A stretch of DNA of 64,000 nucleotides, from NCBI GenBank assembly GCA_012845835.1, contig JABAKD010000023.1:1537343-1601342 (forward strand), given 5' to 3'. The notes under the pieces were generated by a model. It searched no databases. It saw only the letters and a list, made by a program, of their open reading frames with translations, and was not told the DNA's origin. This stretch comes from Undaria pinnatifida (lineage: Eukaryota; Sar; Phaeophyceae; Laminariales; Alariaceae). The translations under genes were made by a program, and so were the position numbers. Shown piece by piece: positions 1 to 12,200 of this stretch (the first letter of the stretch is position 1; the number at the start of each line of letters is the position of its first letter).

Positions 1-324
1 TCCAAATTGGCATTTATCAGAAGCTACTACGCAGGGTAGCTACGTGGGGATTCGTGGTCGCAGCGTTCGGGTAGGTATGGGATGGTGAGCCAATGTATTC
101 GACGCAATGCGTGCGCGCAAAGCCCGCGCTGGAAGCGCCCTACACACTGCCCGAAACGACCTTCGCGCAGCCCAACAACGCTCGTTGACCCCTCATGACG
201 GCAAGCCTACCCGCAGAGCATTTGACTTACCCCACGCCTACCGCTTTTTTTCATGTTTCGGTTGTGAAACCCGTTGTTTCGCCTGGTTGTGACTCACGGC
301 GCTCCGCAACGGATATTAATATAT
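1..324. other. No recognisable feature
   Basis: Nothing convincing was seen here. The open frames are short and look like chance. The segment leads into the foldback repeat that starts near 325. Confidence 0.5.
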
Positions 325-1480
325 ACGGGTTTTATAGTTTCAGCGCACAGACTGACTGAAGTCATCCTGTTGACCCTGATAGCTACACTGTAGTTGTAAG
401 GGGAGTCGCCGACCTATATCCTTAATGAGGACACACAACTCGTAATGCGCGCGATCGGAGTATCACACACAGCTTGCAAAGAGGAGTTTTGACGAAATCT
501 TCGATCTCACAGCTGGAGTGTTTTTTAATTTATATAATATATATATTTATATTGACTATAGACTGTAGACTATATTATAAAGAAAAATTGCACTCCAGCT
601 CTGAGATACAAGATTTTGTCGAACCTCATCTTTCCAAACTGTGTGTGATACTCCGATCGCGCGTATTACGGGTTGTGTGCCCTCGTTTAGGATATAGGTC
701 GGCGACTCCCCTTGCAACAACAGTGTATAGTTACGATGTACTATACCATGATCAACAGGGATATACTCCGGAGTATATGTTTTTCAGTCTGTGCGGGGAA
801 CCTATAGAACCCTTTTTTTATGGGGAAAAAAACTGACAGCTAGCTGTGGTAGGAAATGCATCAGTTTATCAAGTCAAATATGTACGTCGAATAACCGGTG
901 AGGGGTGGGCGGAGTTTTCAAGGACGTGGGGGGCTGGGTTTGATCAAGAGGGAGTGGGGGGGCGGGGGGAGTGCGACGGGCGGAGCAGCTCAATCTACGC
1001 GTGGAAACCATAAATCCTTCAAGGGGATGAAACTGACGGTTGTGGAAAGAATGTGTCAGTTATCACGTATATCCTGTAAGTCGTACAACCAGTGAGGAGC
1101 GGGTGGAGCATTCGAGGGGGTGGGGGTGGGCGCGAGAGTGGCGAAATGGTTTTACAAACAACATCTTTAGGTCCATTAGATGTAGGGGTTTGCTACACGC
1201 GTGATGCTAGGTCTAGGCGATGGTGAGGGCGGTGGCGTTGGGCGAAAGAGGAGGGGCGGGGGGGGAAGAATTTCAGAATTGGCATGGATGGCTCTAGCAA
1301 GATAATGAGGTGATACCAAGTCCTTTGGAAGCGTTTATTACACTGGCGGATATGTGTGTATATATAGACTAGGAGGTCAGAACACACCTCCCGTAATACG
1401 CGTGATCGGAGTATCACACACAGCTTGCAAAGAAAGATGAGTTTCGACAAAATCTTCGATCTCACAGCCGTAGTGTATTT
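325..1480. repeat. Foldback repeat family F, copy I (inverted arms)
   Basis: Positions 325-520 and 591-1360 carry the same arm in opposite orientation, separated by about 70 bp of AT-rich DNA (521-590). The inner end of each arm reads CACTCCAGCTGTGAGATC or its complement. The arm then runs through landmarks such as GGATATAGGTCGGCGACTCC and a G-rich outer part. A third partial arm (minus) lies at 1381-1480. The plus arm contains a second-order repeat: a segment with GGTGAGG and GAAACTATAAA-like words occurs twice about 190 bp apart. The same arm recurs near 14.4, 22.8, 24.8, 27.1 and 59.9 kb. There is no transposase. It resembles a non-autonomous foldback DNA element, but the class is inferred. 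Confidence 0.75.
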
Positions 1481-3409
1481 TCATTTTTTATCATATACAA
1501 ATGTAGTCTATGGGGTACACTTCATCCCATTTTTGTATTCTTCCTTTTCTCAAACTTTTAGTTTCCTGTTTTTATACAAGCCTTGGTCGCAGGTGCCTCG
1601 TCCCTTTGTCCCCCCGGTTCTCGACTTCAATTTCTATCGCGCATAGGGTTCAGCAATCCCACTGCTCGACGATTTTTCATCGAGTGCTGCCAACTCACGC
1701 ACTCGCCCTTTGTCTGCAAGTCACGTTGTGCACAAGAAAAAGTCTCGACGAATTCACACGAGTACGCAGTCGTCGGGGCTCGAATTCACGAAGCCGGCCT
1801 ATTCCAAGGTCGAGGACAACTTGATACACCACCGGGGCGACCGGCATACATGCACGTATTATCCTCGCGTTCCTCGCGTACTTGCTCCCAGTACTTACTC
1901 GGATCCGTGGTCAAATCCGGGCCCCTCGTTCCCTTTCCCCACTTCGTACGGTACGTGCCTTTTTCTTTTGTCGCTCGAAGAATTTGGAGCATTTTTTCCC
2001 TCGTCGACTGGTGTCTAAATAAATGTGTGTGTGCTTTTTTTTTTTTTACTTTTTCATCCCATTTACTATGCCGGCATTACTCTCAAGCTGGTTTCAGTAG
2101 TAACCAAGATGCGGGGTCAAATAGTGGCCCCCCCTTCCCCCCTTTCCACGCGGTCGGTACAGGCTTTCGTTTTTATAGTGACGGTAGTTCAGCGTCATCT
2201 TCACTCTCATCAAAATGTTATACATAATTTTCGTGTTTTTCACGATGGATGGAGCAATCCTCATCACTTACTATTACCTTCAGGAAATATACCGATGAAT
2301 TCCACCTACTTACGTCATTGGAGTGAAGTTGTTGAAAACCACAATAATTTGTATCCCTGCCCGTTCTACTCGCATCAAATTCTACCTGCCCACGCCGCCA
2401 GGCGTTCTTAACAGGTAGCTATTTTTCTGTTGTTACATGCAAATCTACATATAAAGTCAAGTCTCTCCACGGTGGGAGTCGAGCTCAAAGACCTGAACGC
2501 TAGTAGTAGTAGTAATCGAAAAATAGCTAGTAGACCACAGGCGCGTCCGCTTTTTGTGTGTATCGAGTAAATTCACGTGGTGTTTTGGAGTCGTATATAT
2601 CCGTTCTCTCGGGTTTTCGTAGGCAATGGAAATGTTCATAGCCGCTCCTCTCGTAGTGCCCTCCAGCTGACGTGTGGTGTGCATGTCGAACCAGCTGACT
2701 CTGCCGCCTTGTGTTTTCTTGCTGTCTTCTGATTGATCCATAGTCATGTCACTGCACGGGCTATTAGACCATCCACGAATACGGGTGGTAGGTCCACGCC
2801 TGGGTCACTCACGGAGACAGAAGCTACTTTTTCCGGAGAGCCATTGGGCTAGGAAGAGAAGTAGAGTAGAGCTTCGAAGTCGAGTTTCGAAGTGCGGCTG
2901 AGAGGCTCTTTCTCCCCAGCCACGTGGTGGCCCCAATGATGAGAGATTGGAGACCAAAAACAATTTTATTTTTACTTATCTCTCGGGGAACCAATCTGGT
3001 TCCGCCGCATCTCCTCAGATGCGTTACGGTTTCACAGACGACGAATGATATCCCAATCAGGCTTTGATACAAGCACAAACCAACACGGAAGACCATAACT
3101 TCGAACTAAAACGTGAATACTCCAAAGACGAACTGGTCACCCTCTCTCTATAGCAATCACGTTGCCGGTACTGTTCATTTTCATTTGCCCTTAAATGTGT
3201 TGAGAGATGTGCATCAATTTTTTCTCGTGTTCATCGCTTTTGAACCTCGTTAATCTCTGACCGACACCGGCAGGACACCATAGGCAAAAAGCAATGTGGG
3301 AGTTAACAGATTGATTACCTGGTCAACGTAAAAAATGTATGATACTTTTCAGAAATATGTTCAACGCCTAAAAGCAAAGCTTACACTATTAGTGTACCAA
3401 TATCGAGTA
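1481..3409. other. Intergenic DNA with a diverged repeat
   Basis: No gene was recognised. Open frames between 1510 and 2411 overlap in several frames and show no domain. Positions about 1580-1800 resemble 28,190-28,400 in the opposite orientation. Positions about 1890-2010 resemble 27,840-27,970 in the same orientation. This segment therefore looks like rearranged sequence that travels with foldback family F. A T-run lies at about 2036-2047. Confidence 0.4.
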
Positions 3410-3414
3410 CTTTA

Positions 3415-3844
3415 TGTTGGATTAAATCGGTTATGCGAAGAATAATGTGCTCCCAGCAGCCCAGTCTCAGGGCGCGAGCTTCACTGCAACACACAGTGTG
3501 AAGAAGATGGTATATAGATGTCTTTATTAGCTGGTCCCGGATGCTGATAAGAGGGAAAGAGATGGAGTGAGGCGAGTGGGCGAAGCCATCTCGCTCCACA
3601 CCAGGCAATATTCTCAACGCCCCAAATTCCCAAATACTACAGGTGCTACATTCTCATATTTCCACGTGTTCCTAGATTGGTTCCAGGAACAGTCTACAAG
3701 GACCTTCGGGACTATTCCACGTGTCCTTCCCATGCTATAATATTCCGCAATACACCGTCGGGTAATCCGACAATACCCCGTCGGACGATCCTTCGTGACC
3801 ATCGTTGTTCCTACTTTGTTCGTTGAGACAAGCTATATCGAACA
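3415..3844 (-). repeat. 3' LTR of Copia-1
   Basis: 430 bp, almost identical to 8780-9209. Differences seen: GCTATAATATT here against GCTATAGTATT there, and CCGACAATACC against CCGATAATACC. It has TG...CA termini and a polypurine tract on the coding strand directly before it. Confidence 0.95.
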
Positions 3845-3852
3845 CCCTCCCT
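3845..3852 (-). promoter_or_regulatory. Polypurine tract of Copia-1
   Basis: On the minus strand AGGGAGGG abuts the TGTTCGATATAG start of the 3' LTR. This is the expected place for plus-strand DNA priming. It supports the LTR border and the minus-strand orientation. Confidence 0.75.
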
Positions 3853-3920
3853 GGCGCCGGATCAACTAACAAGCCTCCAACAACACTGGCAACTCCCAAA
3901 AGCAATTTACGACGGAAAAC

Positions 3921-6900
3921 TTATATCCCTAACAAAAAGTCACGGTGTTTCTCAAAACTCTCCCGAGCAATCGCCTTGGTGAGAATGTCCGCATGTTGAT
4001 CCTCCGTCCTTAAGTACTTGACGCATGAATCTCCTTTTCCCACCAACTCGCGCAGGAAGTGGTACCTCACATCGATGTGCTTGCTGTTTGACGAACTCAG
4101 TGGGTTTTTGGCCAAGTCAATCGCCCCTTTGTTGTCTTCAAACACTCCAATGCTCGGCGATCCAAGACTAGGCATCAAGAAAACCAAGACTCCTCGCACG
4201 TACAGGGCCTCCTTCACCCCGTCGGCCATCGCTACGTACTCGGCCTCAGTGGTGGAGAGCGTAACGCATTTCTGCGTCCTAGAAAACCAAGATACGAGCG
4301 TTCCTCCGCAGCAAACAGCTACACCAGATACCGAACGCCTGTCCTCGGCCTTGTGGGCGTAGTCTGCGTCTACGTACGTCTCTAGGTCGTATTCCAACTG
4401 TACATCCCCCAACTTACTCTCTTTCCTGAAAGTCAAGCCCAAGTGGGCTGTAGCGCTCAAGTACTCGAGAACCTTCCTAGCAGCCTTCACGTGTACTTCC
4501 TTAGGATCGTGCGAGAACCGCGCAATCGCTCGCACTGCGTTTGAGATGTCAGGTCTCGTCTGGTTCGCAATCCACATCAAACTCCCCACAATTTCACGGA
4601 AATTCGCGTCCACCACAGGTTCCTCATCACTCACGTATCTGAGGTCCAACGACGGTGAAGCGGGGATGGGGCTGGTCTTAGTGATACCGAAACGGTCGAC
4701 AACGTTTCGGATGAACTGAGTCTGCGAAATCTCCAAGGTTCCCTTCTCACGATCCCTCCTGTACTCGCTACCCATGTACCACGTAACCTCGCCCAGATGT
4801 TTTGTAGGGAATCTCTTATTGAGATCAGCTACTACCGAATCCGTCACCCCCTTGGTCGCTGCGATCTTGATGTCGTCCACGTGGACCACCAGCATCGCCA
4901 CAACCGCGTCATTCAACATTAGTCAAAACACGCACGGGTCTACCAAGCACTGCTCAAACCCACACTCTACTAGGGTTGACGACAGTAGCTTGTACCATGA
5001 GCGGCCACTCTGCTTCAGCCCGTAAAGTGCTTTGTTGAGTAGGACTACCTTACCGGACATCTCGCCACAACCGCGAGGAAGTCTCAAGAAAATCTCGGTA
5101 TCCAACTCTGCCTGAATAAAGGCCTGGTCAACGTCCAAGGGTCTCAAGTCCCAATCAAGCTTGCACGCCATTGCTGCAATGAGTCTGTTAGACGTGGTCG
5201 AGGCAGTGGGGGCAAAAGTCTCGAAGTAGTCAACTCCCTCTACCTGACTATAGCCCTTAGCTACCAACCGTGCCTTAGCTCTATCAATCATGCCGTGCGC
5301 GTCGCTCTTCCACTTCAAGAGCCACTTTGACTCTACGATATTGTTACTGGCGGGAAGTTCAGAAACCTCCACAAACGTTCCAGCAGCTTCGAGTCCATCA
5401 AACTCCGATCTCATCGCGTCCATCCAAACGTCCGAATGCTTCGACTTACGAGCTGCGGTGTATGACGTTGGTTCCGGTTCAGCCTCTTTGACAAGGCAAT
5501 CCGGCAACTTCGTCTTCTCACACTCCGCTTCATTCGCCGCCAGTAGCGCCTGGAACACACGGCCTCCTTCACAGGGCCCGATCGCACTAATCAGTCCTGC
5601 TGCCGCTTCCCGATTGAGCGCCCTGGTCTGCGCTCTCGTACGTCCCTCCCGAATCTCTTCACCATCGCCCGGTCCTGACATGTGCGCTCCAAGTTGGCGT
5701 GCAGCAGTCCGGACCGCCGTGGGGGTCGGAGCTTCATCGTCAGAGGCCGACGCGTCGCTTCCATCCTGAGACGAAGAGTCGCTGTCAGATAATTCGCTGC
5801 TGACCGCTGATGTATCGTTCGGCTTCACATCTTCGGCGCGAAACTCGTCGCCAGCTTGCGGTATCGGAGACACCGCTGGCGTCATCGGGGACACCGCACG
5901 GAGTTGGTGAGGAATTCCCCTCCCCAAAACCGGCAGTGGAGTCGTCGGGGCGGAGACAAAGTCCTCCGTCCCTCCCAGCTCTGGCGCATCTTCTAGCCCC
6001 TGCGTCCCTCCCTGTTCCGGTACCTCCGGCAGCTGGGATAGTACCGCTCCCACATCAAGCGTTGCCTCCCAGGTCACATCTCGAGTCTCCACCACCCTGT
6101 TCCCCCGCGTGAGCATCCGCAAAGAGTCACTTGGGTGGTCGATGCCCGGCCCGAGGTAAAAGCAGCTCTCGGCCCGGGGTGACGACTTGGACGGGCGGTT
6201 CCAGCGGCAGTACGCTGGGCGAAGGAACGGGTGTGGCGAGGCAGGTGCGGCAGCTCCATGCCACATCTCATGCGGAGACTTGTTGCCGGGGTTGGCAGTG
6301 GTTGCGGTGTGGTTCAAGGCGTCACAAGACCAGTGCACCGCTTCCGCCCACAGGGATTCAGTCGGCGGTAGTTGAACGAGCGGGAAAATGATAGGGGCTT
6401 GGATGCACGCAGCAAGCGCTGCGTTCTGAATGATGCCTAGCGCTCTCTCGACAACACCGTGCTGCTTTGGGCTGTCCGCGTTGGTGAATTCCTGCTTGAT
6501 GCAAAACTGTTTGCACACCTCTCCAAACTCCCCACCAAAGAATTCCCCACCGTTGTCAGACCTTACAATCTCAACCTTCGAGGGGACACCGTCGGCGCGC
6601 ACATCAGCCAAAAACTTCCTAAACGCGTCTGCTGCATCCGATTTGTGCTTCAGAAAATATACCCACGCGTAGCGAGAGAAGTCATCCTTCACTAGCATGA
6701 CATACCTCTTACCCAACAGAGAAGGGGTTCTCTTAGGGCCACTTAGATCAACAAAGACCCGTCCCAACTTCTCTGGCGCGCGCGACTTAGTACTGCTGGG
6801 GATTGGTTTGCGGTAACCTTTCGCCATAGAACAGCCAGTACAGGGTCTTAGCGTCCCTAACAGTTCTACACCAAGTGCCTTTGCGGTCTCTCTCAGCAGT

Positions 6901-8747
6901 AGTTCGTTAGAGTGGCCATGCACGCAGTGGAAGATGTTGATATCTACAGCAGTCTCAGCAGAAGCAGCGCTACCGGGGGCAAGCACGGGAAATGCCAGGG
7001 GAAAATCGCAACCAGTCTCCCCTCGGTTCTCAGCGGGGTCGGGTGTCAATAGGGGAAACGGCACATAGCCGTTGTCTGGCTCTATCCTGCAAGCGAGGTT
7101 GGAGTAACTAGATCCATCACCCTCGAATCTCAACCGTCCATTGAAAAGAGAAATGCACAAGCCCTCATCCTCGGTCATGAATCCTACTCCCTGCTTATGC
7201 GCGGCCATTAGCGAAAACAAATTGAACGCCAAGTCCGGCATGTATGCCACATCTAACAGTTTAACAGTTAGATCTCCGGGAAAGGCTACAGTCAGCGTGC
7301 CATACCCCACGACGTCGATCAAGTGGTTGTCACCGATCCTAACCTTGTCGTCGCACAGTCGTACGTCACTCAACAGGTCAGCTGAATGAGTCATGTGAAA
7401 TGAAGCACCACTGTCTGCTATCCATTTCTCAGCTAAGCTCTCCGTTATGCTCTCACTACGTTCTTCAGTACACGAGTCATCACTACGGCTAAACATAGCA
7501 TTCGCAAGACAGCACACAGTCTCACTATTGTTGTTCTGTTCCTGTGCACCTTCGCCAGACGTCCTCTCCGAAGCCGGGGTGACACGAGCCTTGCACTGGT
7601 ACCACATGTGCCCGGGTTCGAAACAACGGATACACTTACCCTTCACCTTATCATACTCTGATTGGGGGATGGTCTGCTTGGGGGTGGGGGGGCTGCTGCT
7701 ACCTTCGCTACCCTGGCTAGCATCAGCATTCGCTGATCCCTTGTTTCGCGACCTAACATTGTTACGGTTGGATCCGCGACCACCTCCACGGTTACCTCCA
7801 CGCCCACCTCCGCGGCCACCTCGGGCAGCACCATTCGAAAACAGTGCCTGACCCACGTTCTTTCCCTTTGGCACGGGAAGTCTCAGGTGCCTCTGCCTGA
7901 CAATGTTCTCTATTTCAGCTCGGGTGATTTCATCGCGGTACAAGAGCGTGCGTTGTTCTATCTCGTAGTCAGCTGTAAGTACTCGTACCAGTTTGCGGTT
8001 CACCTCTCCTTCTGATTTCGGCACACCAAGCGAAGCAAGAGTACCAACAATCTTGTCTACGCGACTGAAGAATTTCATGGGCTCCTCACCCTTCTCACTT
8101 TTCACTGCATCAAACGCGTCCGACCATTTGACCTGTGTAGCAATTGATTTCGGAAGAAACCAATCCCGAAGCATTCTCCAAGCACCGCTTGGCGATTGCC
8201 TGGCAAACACTCTGTCTAATAGGTCAGTATCAGTCTTGCTCTCAGTCAGACATATCCATGCAACCCGCGCATTCTTGATGTGTGGACGGCTCAAACCTTG
8301 CGAAATAAAGTATTGCGTGTCTTTGGTTGTGTCACCTACAGCTACCTCTATGTCTGTAAGCATAGAACCCAAACACCCACTCATCGATACGAACGCTTCG
8401 AACCGCTTACTCCATACGGGGAATTCCTCAGGTTTACCACTGAATTTGGGGACTGCCTGCTTTATACTACTGAATTCACGATGGCCTACATTTACACCTG
8501 AACTCTCAACGGATTCGTCATATCTAATCTCGTCTACGTGTACACCACCACCAGGGGCTTGCAAGTTCCCACCGGTTACGACTCCATCTTGGCGTTCCCT
8601 GCCAGGGTTGGACTGGGCCTCTCCACGGCCCCGGTCGCTGGCCATCCGCTCTTCCAGTCGATCTTGTCGGAATACCAATGATCTCAGCAAGACCATCATT
8701 TCTTCTTGTGAGCCGGCCTCCTCTTGGTCATGCTCACTTCCAGGCAT
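3921..8747 (-). pseudogene. Copia-1 gag-pol polyprotein, one in-frame TGA
   Basis: One frame runs from ATG at 8747 to a stop at 3921-3923. It is read as 1274 residues, then TGA at 4923-4925, then 332 or more residues in the same frame. In order: an acidic gag-like N-terminus; a CCHC zinc knuckle CIRCFEPGHMWYQC near residue 370; an aspartic protease with WIADSGASFHM near 440; the integrase HHCC zinc site (HCVHGH...CTGC, about 605-636); a DDE core with FVDLSG, RSDNGGEF and GVVERA at about 663, 727 and 762; reverse transcriptase from about 1140 with KARLVAKGYSQ and NKALYGLKQSGRSWYK. After the TGA come VVHVDDI and RNase H with YVDADYAHKAEDRRS and LSTTEAEYVAM. The stop falls between PCVF and the VDD motif, so the enzyme would lack its catalytic aspartates unless TGA is read through. 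All other key residues are present. Confidence 0.93.
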
Positions 8748-8779
8748 TGTTCCGATTCAAACGTATAGAAACGTTAACG
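8748..8779 (-). other. Copia-1 leader and presumed primer-binding site
   Basis: Only 32 bp separate the 5' LTR from the gag start codon. On the minus strand the DNA next to the LTR begins CGTTAACGTTTCTATACG. This is not the common TGGTATCAGAGC initiator-tRNA 3' complement. Copia elements often prime from an internal tRNA fragment, so this may be such a site. The tRNA is not identified. Confidence 0.45.
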
Positions 8780-9209
8780 TGTTGGATTAAATCGGTTATG
8801 CGAAGAATAATGTGCTCCCAGCAGCCCAGTCTCAGGGCGCGAGCTTCACTGCAACACACAGTGTGAAGAAGATGGTATATAGATGTCTTTATTAGCTGGT
8901 CCCGGATGCTGATAAGAGGGAAAGAGATGGAGTGAGGCGAGTGGGCGAAGCCATCTCGCTCCACACCAGGCAATATTCTCAACGCCCCAAATTCCCAAAT
9001 ACTACAGGTGCTACATTCTCATATTTCCACGTGTTCCTAGATTGGTTCCAGGAACAGTCTACAAGGACCTTCGGGACTATTCCACGTGTCCTTCCCATGC
9101 TATAGTATTCCGCAATACACCGTCGGGTAATCCGATAATACCCCGTCGGACGATCCTTCGTGACCATCGTTGTTCCTACTTTGTTCGTTGAGACAAGCTA
9201 TATCGAACA
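8780..9209 (-). repeat. 5' LTR of Copia-1
   Basis: 430 bp, the partner of 3415-3844 with two differences seen. It should carry the element's promoter and polyadenylation signal, but no clear TATA box was assigned. Confidence 0.95.
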
Positions 9210-9229
9210 CTTTGGTCGCAAGGGCTAAA

Positions 9230-12200
9230 ACGCCTCGGAGAAAGAGTCTAACCTGCAGAGCGCTCCTTGATTGACTCAACCTACACCAAAACCAAGCAGT
9301 ATTCTTCAGCGGCAAAAACGCCTGACAAAATGCCTGGAGGGCATTGGGCCATTTCTCATACAGTCGGATCTGTCAGTCGAAAACGACGGCTTTCGACTCA
9401 AGCCCCAATCGCGCTTTTTTACACTGACGCAGAAGGGCTTTATCGACTCAACTTTTTCGACTGAGTTTTCCGACTGGGGGATCCCATAAACAAACTCGAC
9501 GTTTTCGACTGGATCTGTCAGTCGCAAAACTCGTTCATTAACGTTTTATACCTGTTTTTTGACGCATCGCTCATCCCACGACTGAGCACACCCACACGCC
9601 CACACACACCTACCAGGTACCACACAGCAGTATCAGACAACAGAGCCGACGCTGCCTTGGCTATCACTGCTGCCAAGTCTCGCCGGAAGTCAGCGTGGTT
9701 CATTCCTAGCTCCACTCGCCAGCAGCAGTATCACACGACAGCAGAAGCGCGCGTTATCGATGCCAGTTTGCCATCAACGACAACGATTGCTGTAGCTATG
9801 TATGGCGGCTCTCAGCTGAGTGCAACGCCACGAACGTAGCGTTGGTAGCTTAAGGCCAAGCCCATCGCCACCAACCCGCTTGGAAAAAGGTTCGTCGCGC
9901 GTAAAGCACGCGTTGCTCGCGAGGAACGCGCGAAGCACCGAGCTGCCAAATGATTTTGCGAACGCCTTTCAGCAGTACTCCCTCACACCAACCGCCTCTA
10001 GAAAGAGCACAGAAACATAAAATGTGACTCGACTGGCGATAACAATAAGAACCAGAAGAATTCAGTCGACAACAAATCCAGTCGAAAACGTCCGTTTCCG
10101 GATGGCGGAATCCGACTGTATAAGATACGGCATACTGTATAATTAATGGCCTAAGGCCAATTCTTAGGGTTAGGTTTATCACTGCTGTCAAGTCTCGCCG
10201 GAAGTCAGCGTGGTGCATTCCTAGCTCCACTCGCCAGCAGCAGTATCACACGACAGCAGAAGCGCGCGTTATCGATGCCAGTTTGCCACCAACGACAACG
10301 ATTGCTGTAGCTATGTATGGCGGCTCTCAGCTGAGTGCAACGCCACCAACGTAGCGTTGGTAGCTTAAGGCCAAGCCCATCGCCATCAACCCGCTTGGAA
10401 GAAGGTTCGTCGCGCGTGAAACAAGCGTTGCTCGCGAGGAACGCGCGACGCACCGAGCTGCCAAATGATTTTGCGAACGCCTTGCAGCAGTACTCCCTCA
10501 CACCAACCGCCTCTAGAAAGAGCACATGAACATAGAATGTGACTCGACTGGCGATAACAATAAGAACCAGAAGAATTCAGTCGACAACAAATCCAGTCGA
10601 AAACGTCCGTTTTCGGATGGCGGAATCCGACTGTATAAGATATGGCATACTGTATAATTAATGGCCTAAGGCCAATTCTTATTACCGGCGGATTTGTCAG
10701 CCAAAAACATCCGTGTTCGACTGGAGCCCAAATCGTGCATTTTTACACAGTCGAAACAAGCCTTTTTCCACTCAGCTTTCTTCGGAAGAGTTTCGACTGA
10801 GAAATCTAGTCGAAAAACACGACTTTCTCGACTGGATCTGTCAGTCATGAAACTCGACTTTGTCGGTCGAATAACTCGACTTTTTCGACTGGATCTGTCA
10901 GTCAAAAAACTCGGTCGAAAAAGCTTTACACCTAGGTCCTGTTCTTTGAACCCATCGCATCGCTCATCCCACCACCAAACACGCACCCACACGCCCACAC
11001 ACATCATAGGTACACCACACAGCAGTATCAGACGACAGCGCCGACGCTGCCTTATCAATCACTGCTGTTGCTTCTCACCGGACGTCAGCGTAGCGCACTC
11101 CTGGCTCCACTCGCCAGCAGTAGTATCACACGACAGCAGTAGCGCGCGGTAGTGATACCAGTTTGCCATCAACGACTACGCTTGATGTAGCTTTAGCGGC
11201 TCTCGGCTGAGTGCAATAACACGAACGTAGCGTTGGCAGCTCTCGTCTAAGCCCAACGCCACCAACCCGCTTGGATGAAGGTTCATCGGGCATGAACCAA
11301 GCGTTGCCCGCGAGGAACGCGCGACCCACAGAGCTGACAAACGAGTTTCGAGCGACTTACAGGAGTACTCCCTCACACCAAACGCCTCTATCAGGAGCAC
11401 AAAAACTAAAAAATCGACTCCACCGACGATAAGAATATGGACCAGAATAACCCAGTCGACAAAAAGTCTAGTCGAAAAAGTCCGTTTTCGATTGGCGGAA
11501 TCCGACTGTATAAGACATGGCCTACTGTGTAATTATTGACCTAGGGCCATTTCTTAAACTGTCGGATCTGTCAGTCGAAGTCGTCCTTGTTTGGCTGAAG
11601 CCCTAATCGAGCTTTCTTAGTCAGTGGACAAAGAAAGGGCTTTTTGTCGACTCAACTTTTTCGACTGAGTATTTTTACTGACAGATCCAGTCGAAAAAGG
11701 CAAAAAATGCTTTTTCGACTCAAGTTTCTTCGAGAGAGTTTTCCGACAGGGGAATCCAGTCGAAAGCTCGACCTTTTCGACTGGATCTGTGTGTCGAAAA
11801 ACTCGACCTTGTCAGCCAAAAACTCGACTTTGTCAGTCGAATAACTCGACTTTTCCACTGCATCTGTCAGTCGAAAAACTCAGTCGAAAAAAATTACACC
11901 TGTTTTTTGAACTCATCGCATCGCTCATCCCACCACAAAACACACACCCGCACGCCCACACACACATACCAGGTACCATACAGCAGTATCAGACAACAGC
12001 GCCGACGCTGCCTTATCTATCACTGCTGTTGCTTCTCGCCGGAAGTCAACGTGGCGCACTCCTAGCTCCACTCGCCAGCAGCAGTATCACACGACAGCAG
12101 TAGCGCGCGTTGTCGATGTCAGTTTGCCATCAACGGCTACGATTGCTGTGGCTTTGGCGGCTCTCGGCTGAGTGCAACGCCACGAACGCAGCGTTGGCAG

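Larger units (their letters stand above)
3410..9214 (-). mobile_element. Copia-1: near-intact Ty1/Copia LTR retrotransposon
   Basis: A complete element of 5.8 kb on the minus strand. Two 430-bp LTRs flank one long gag-pol frame with the Copia order gag, protease, integrase, reverse transcriptase, RNase H. Read on the plus strand, the LTRs start TGTTGGATTA and end ATCGAACA, so they have TG...CA ends. The flanking 5-bp words are CTTTA (3410-3414) and CTTTG (9210-9214), a likely target-site duplication with one mismatch. The LTRs differ at only two positions that I could find, so insertion is recent. The single flaw seen in the coding region is a TGA inside the reverse transcriptase at 4923-4925. 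Confidence 0.95.

Noticed and set aside
1583-2227. A 214-codon plus-strand frame
   Set aside because: It has low-complexity Ser/Phe/Arg composition, overlaps other frames, shows no domain, and its DNA is a rearranged repeat shared with 27.8-28.4 kb.
5290-6695. Plus-strand open frames opposite Copia-1
   Set aside because: They are shadows of the gag-pol frame on the minus strand and carry no motifs.
9657-10529. Short frames in the tandem array that recur in several copies
   Set aside because: The frames recur only because the DNA is duplicated. They shift or stop in copies 3 and 4, so there is no sign of coding selection.
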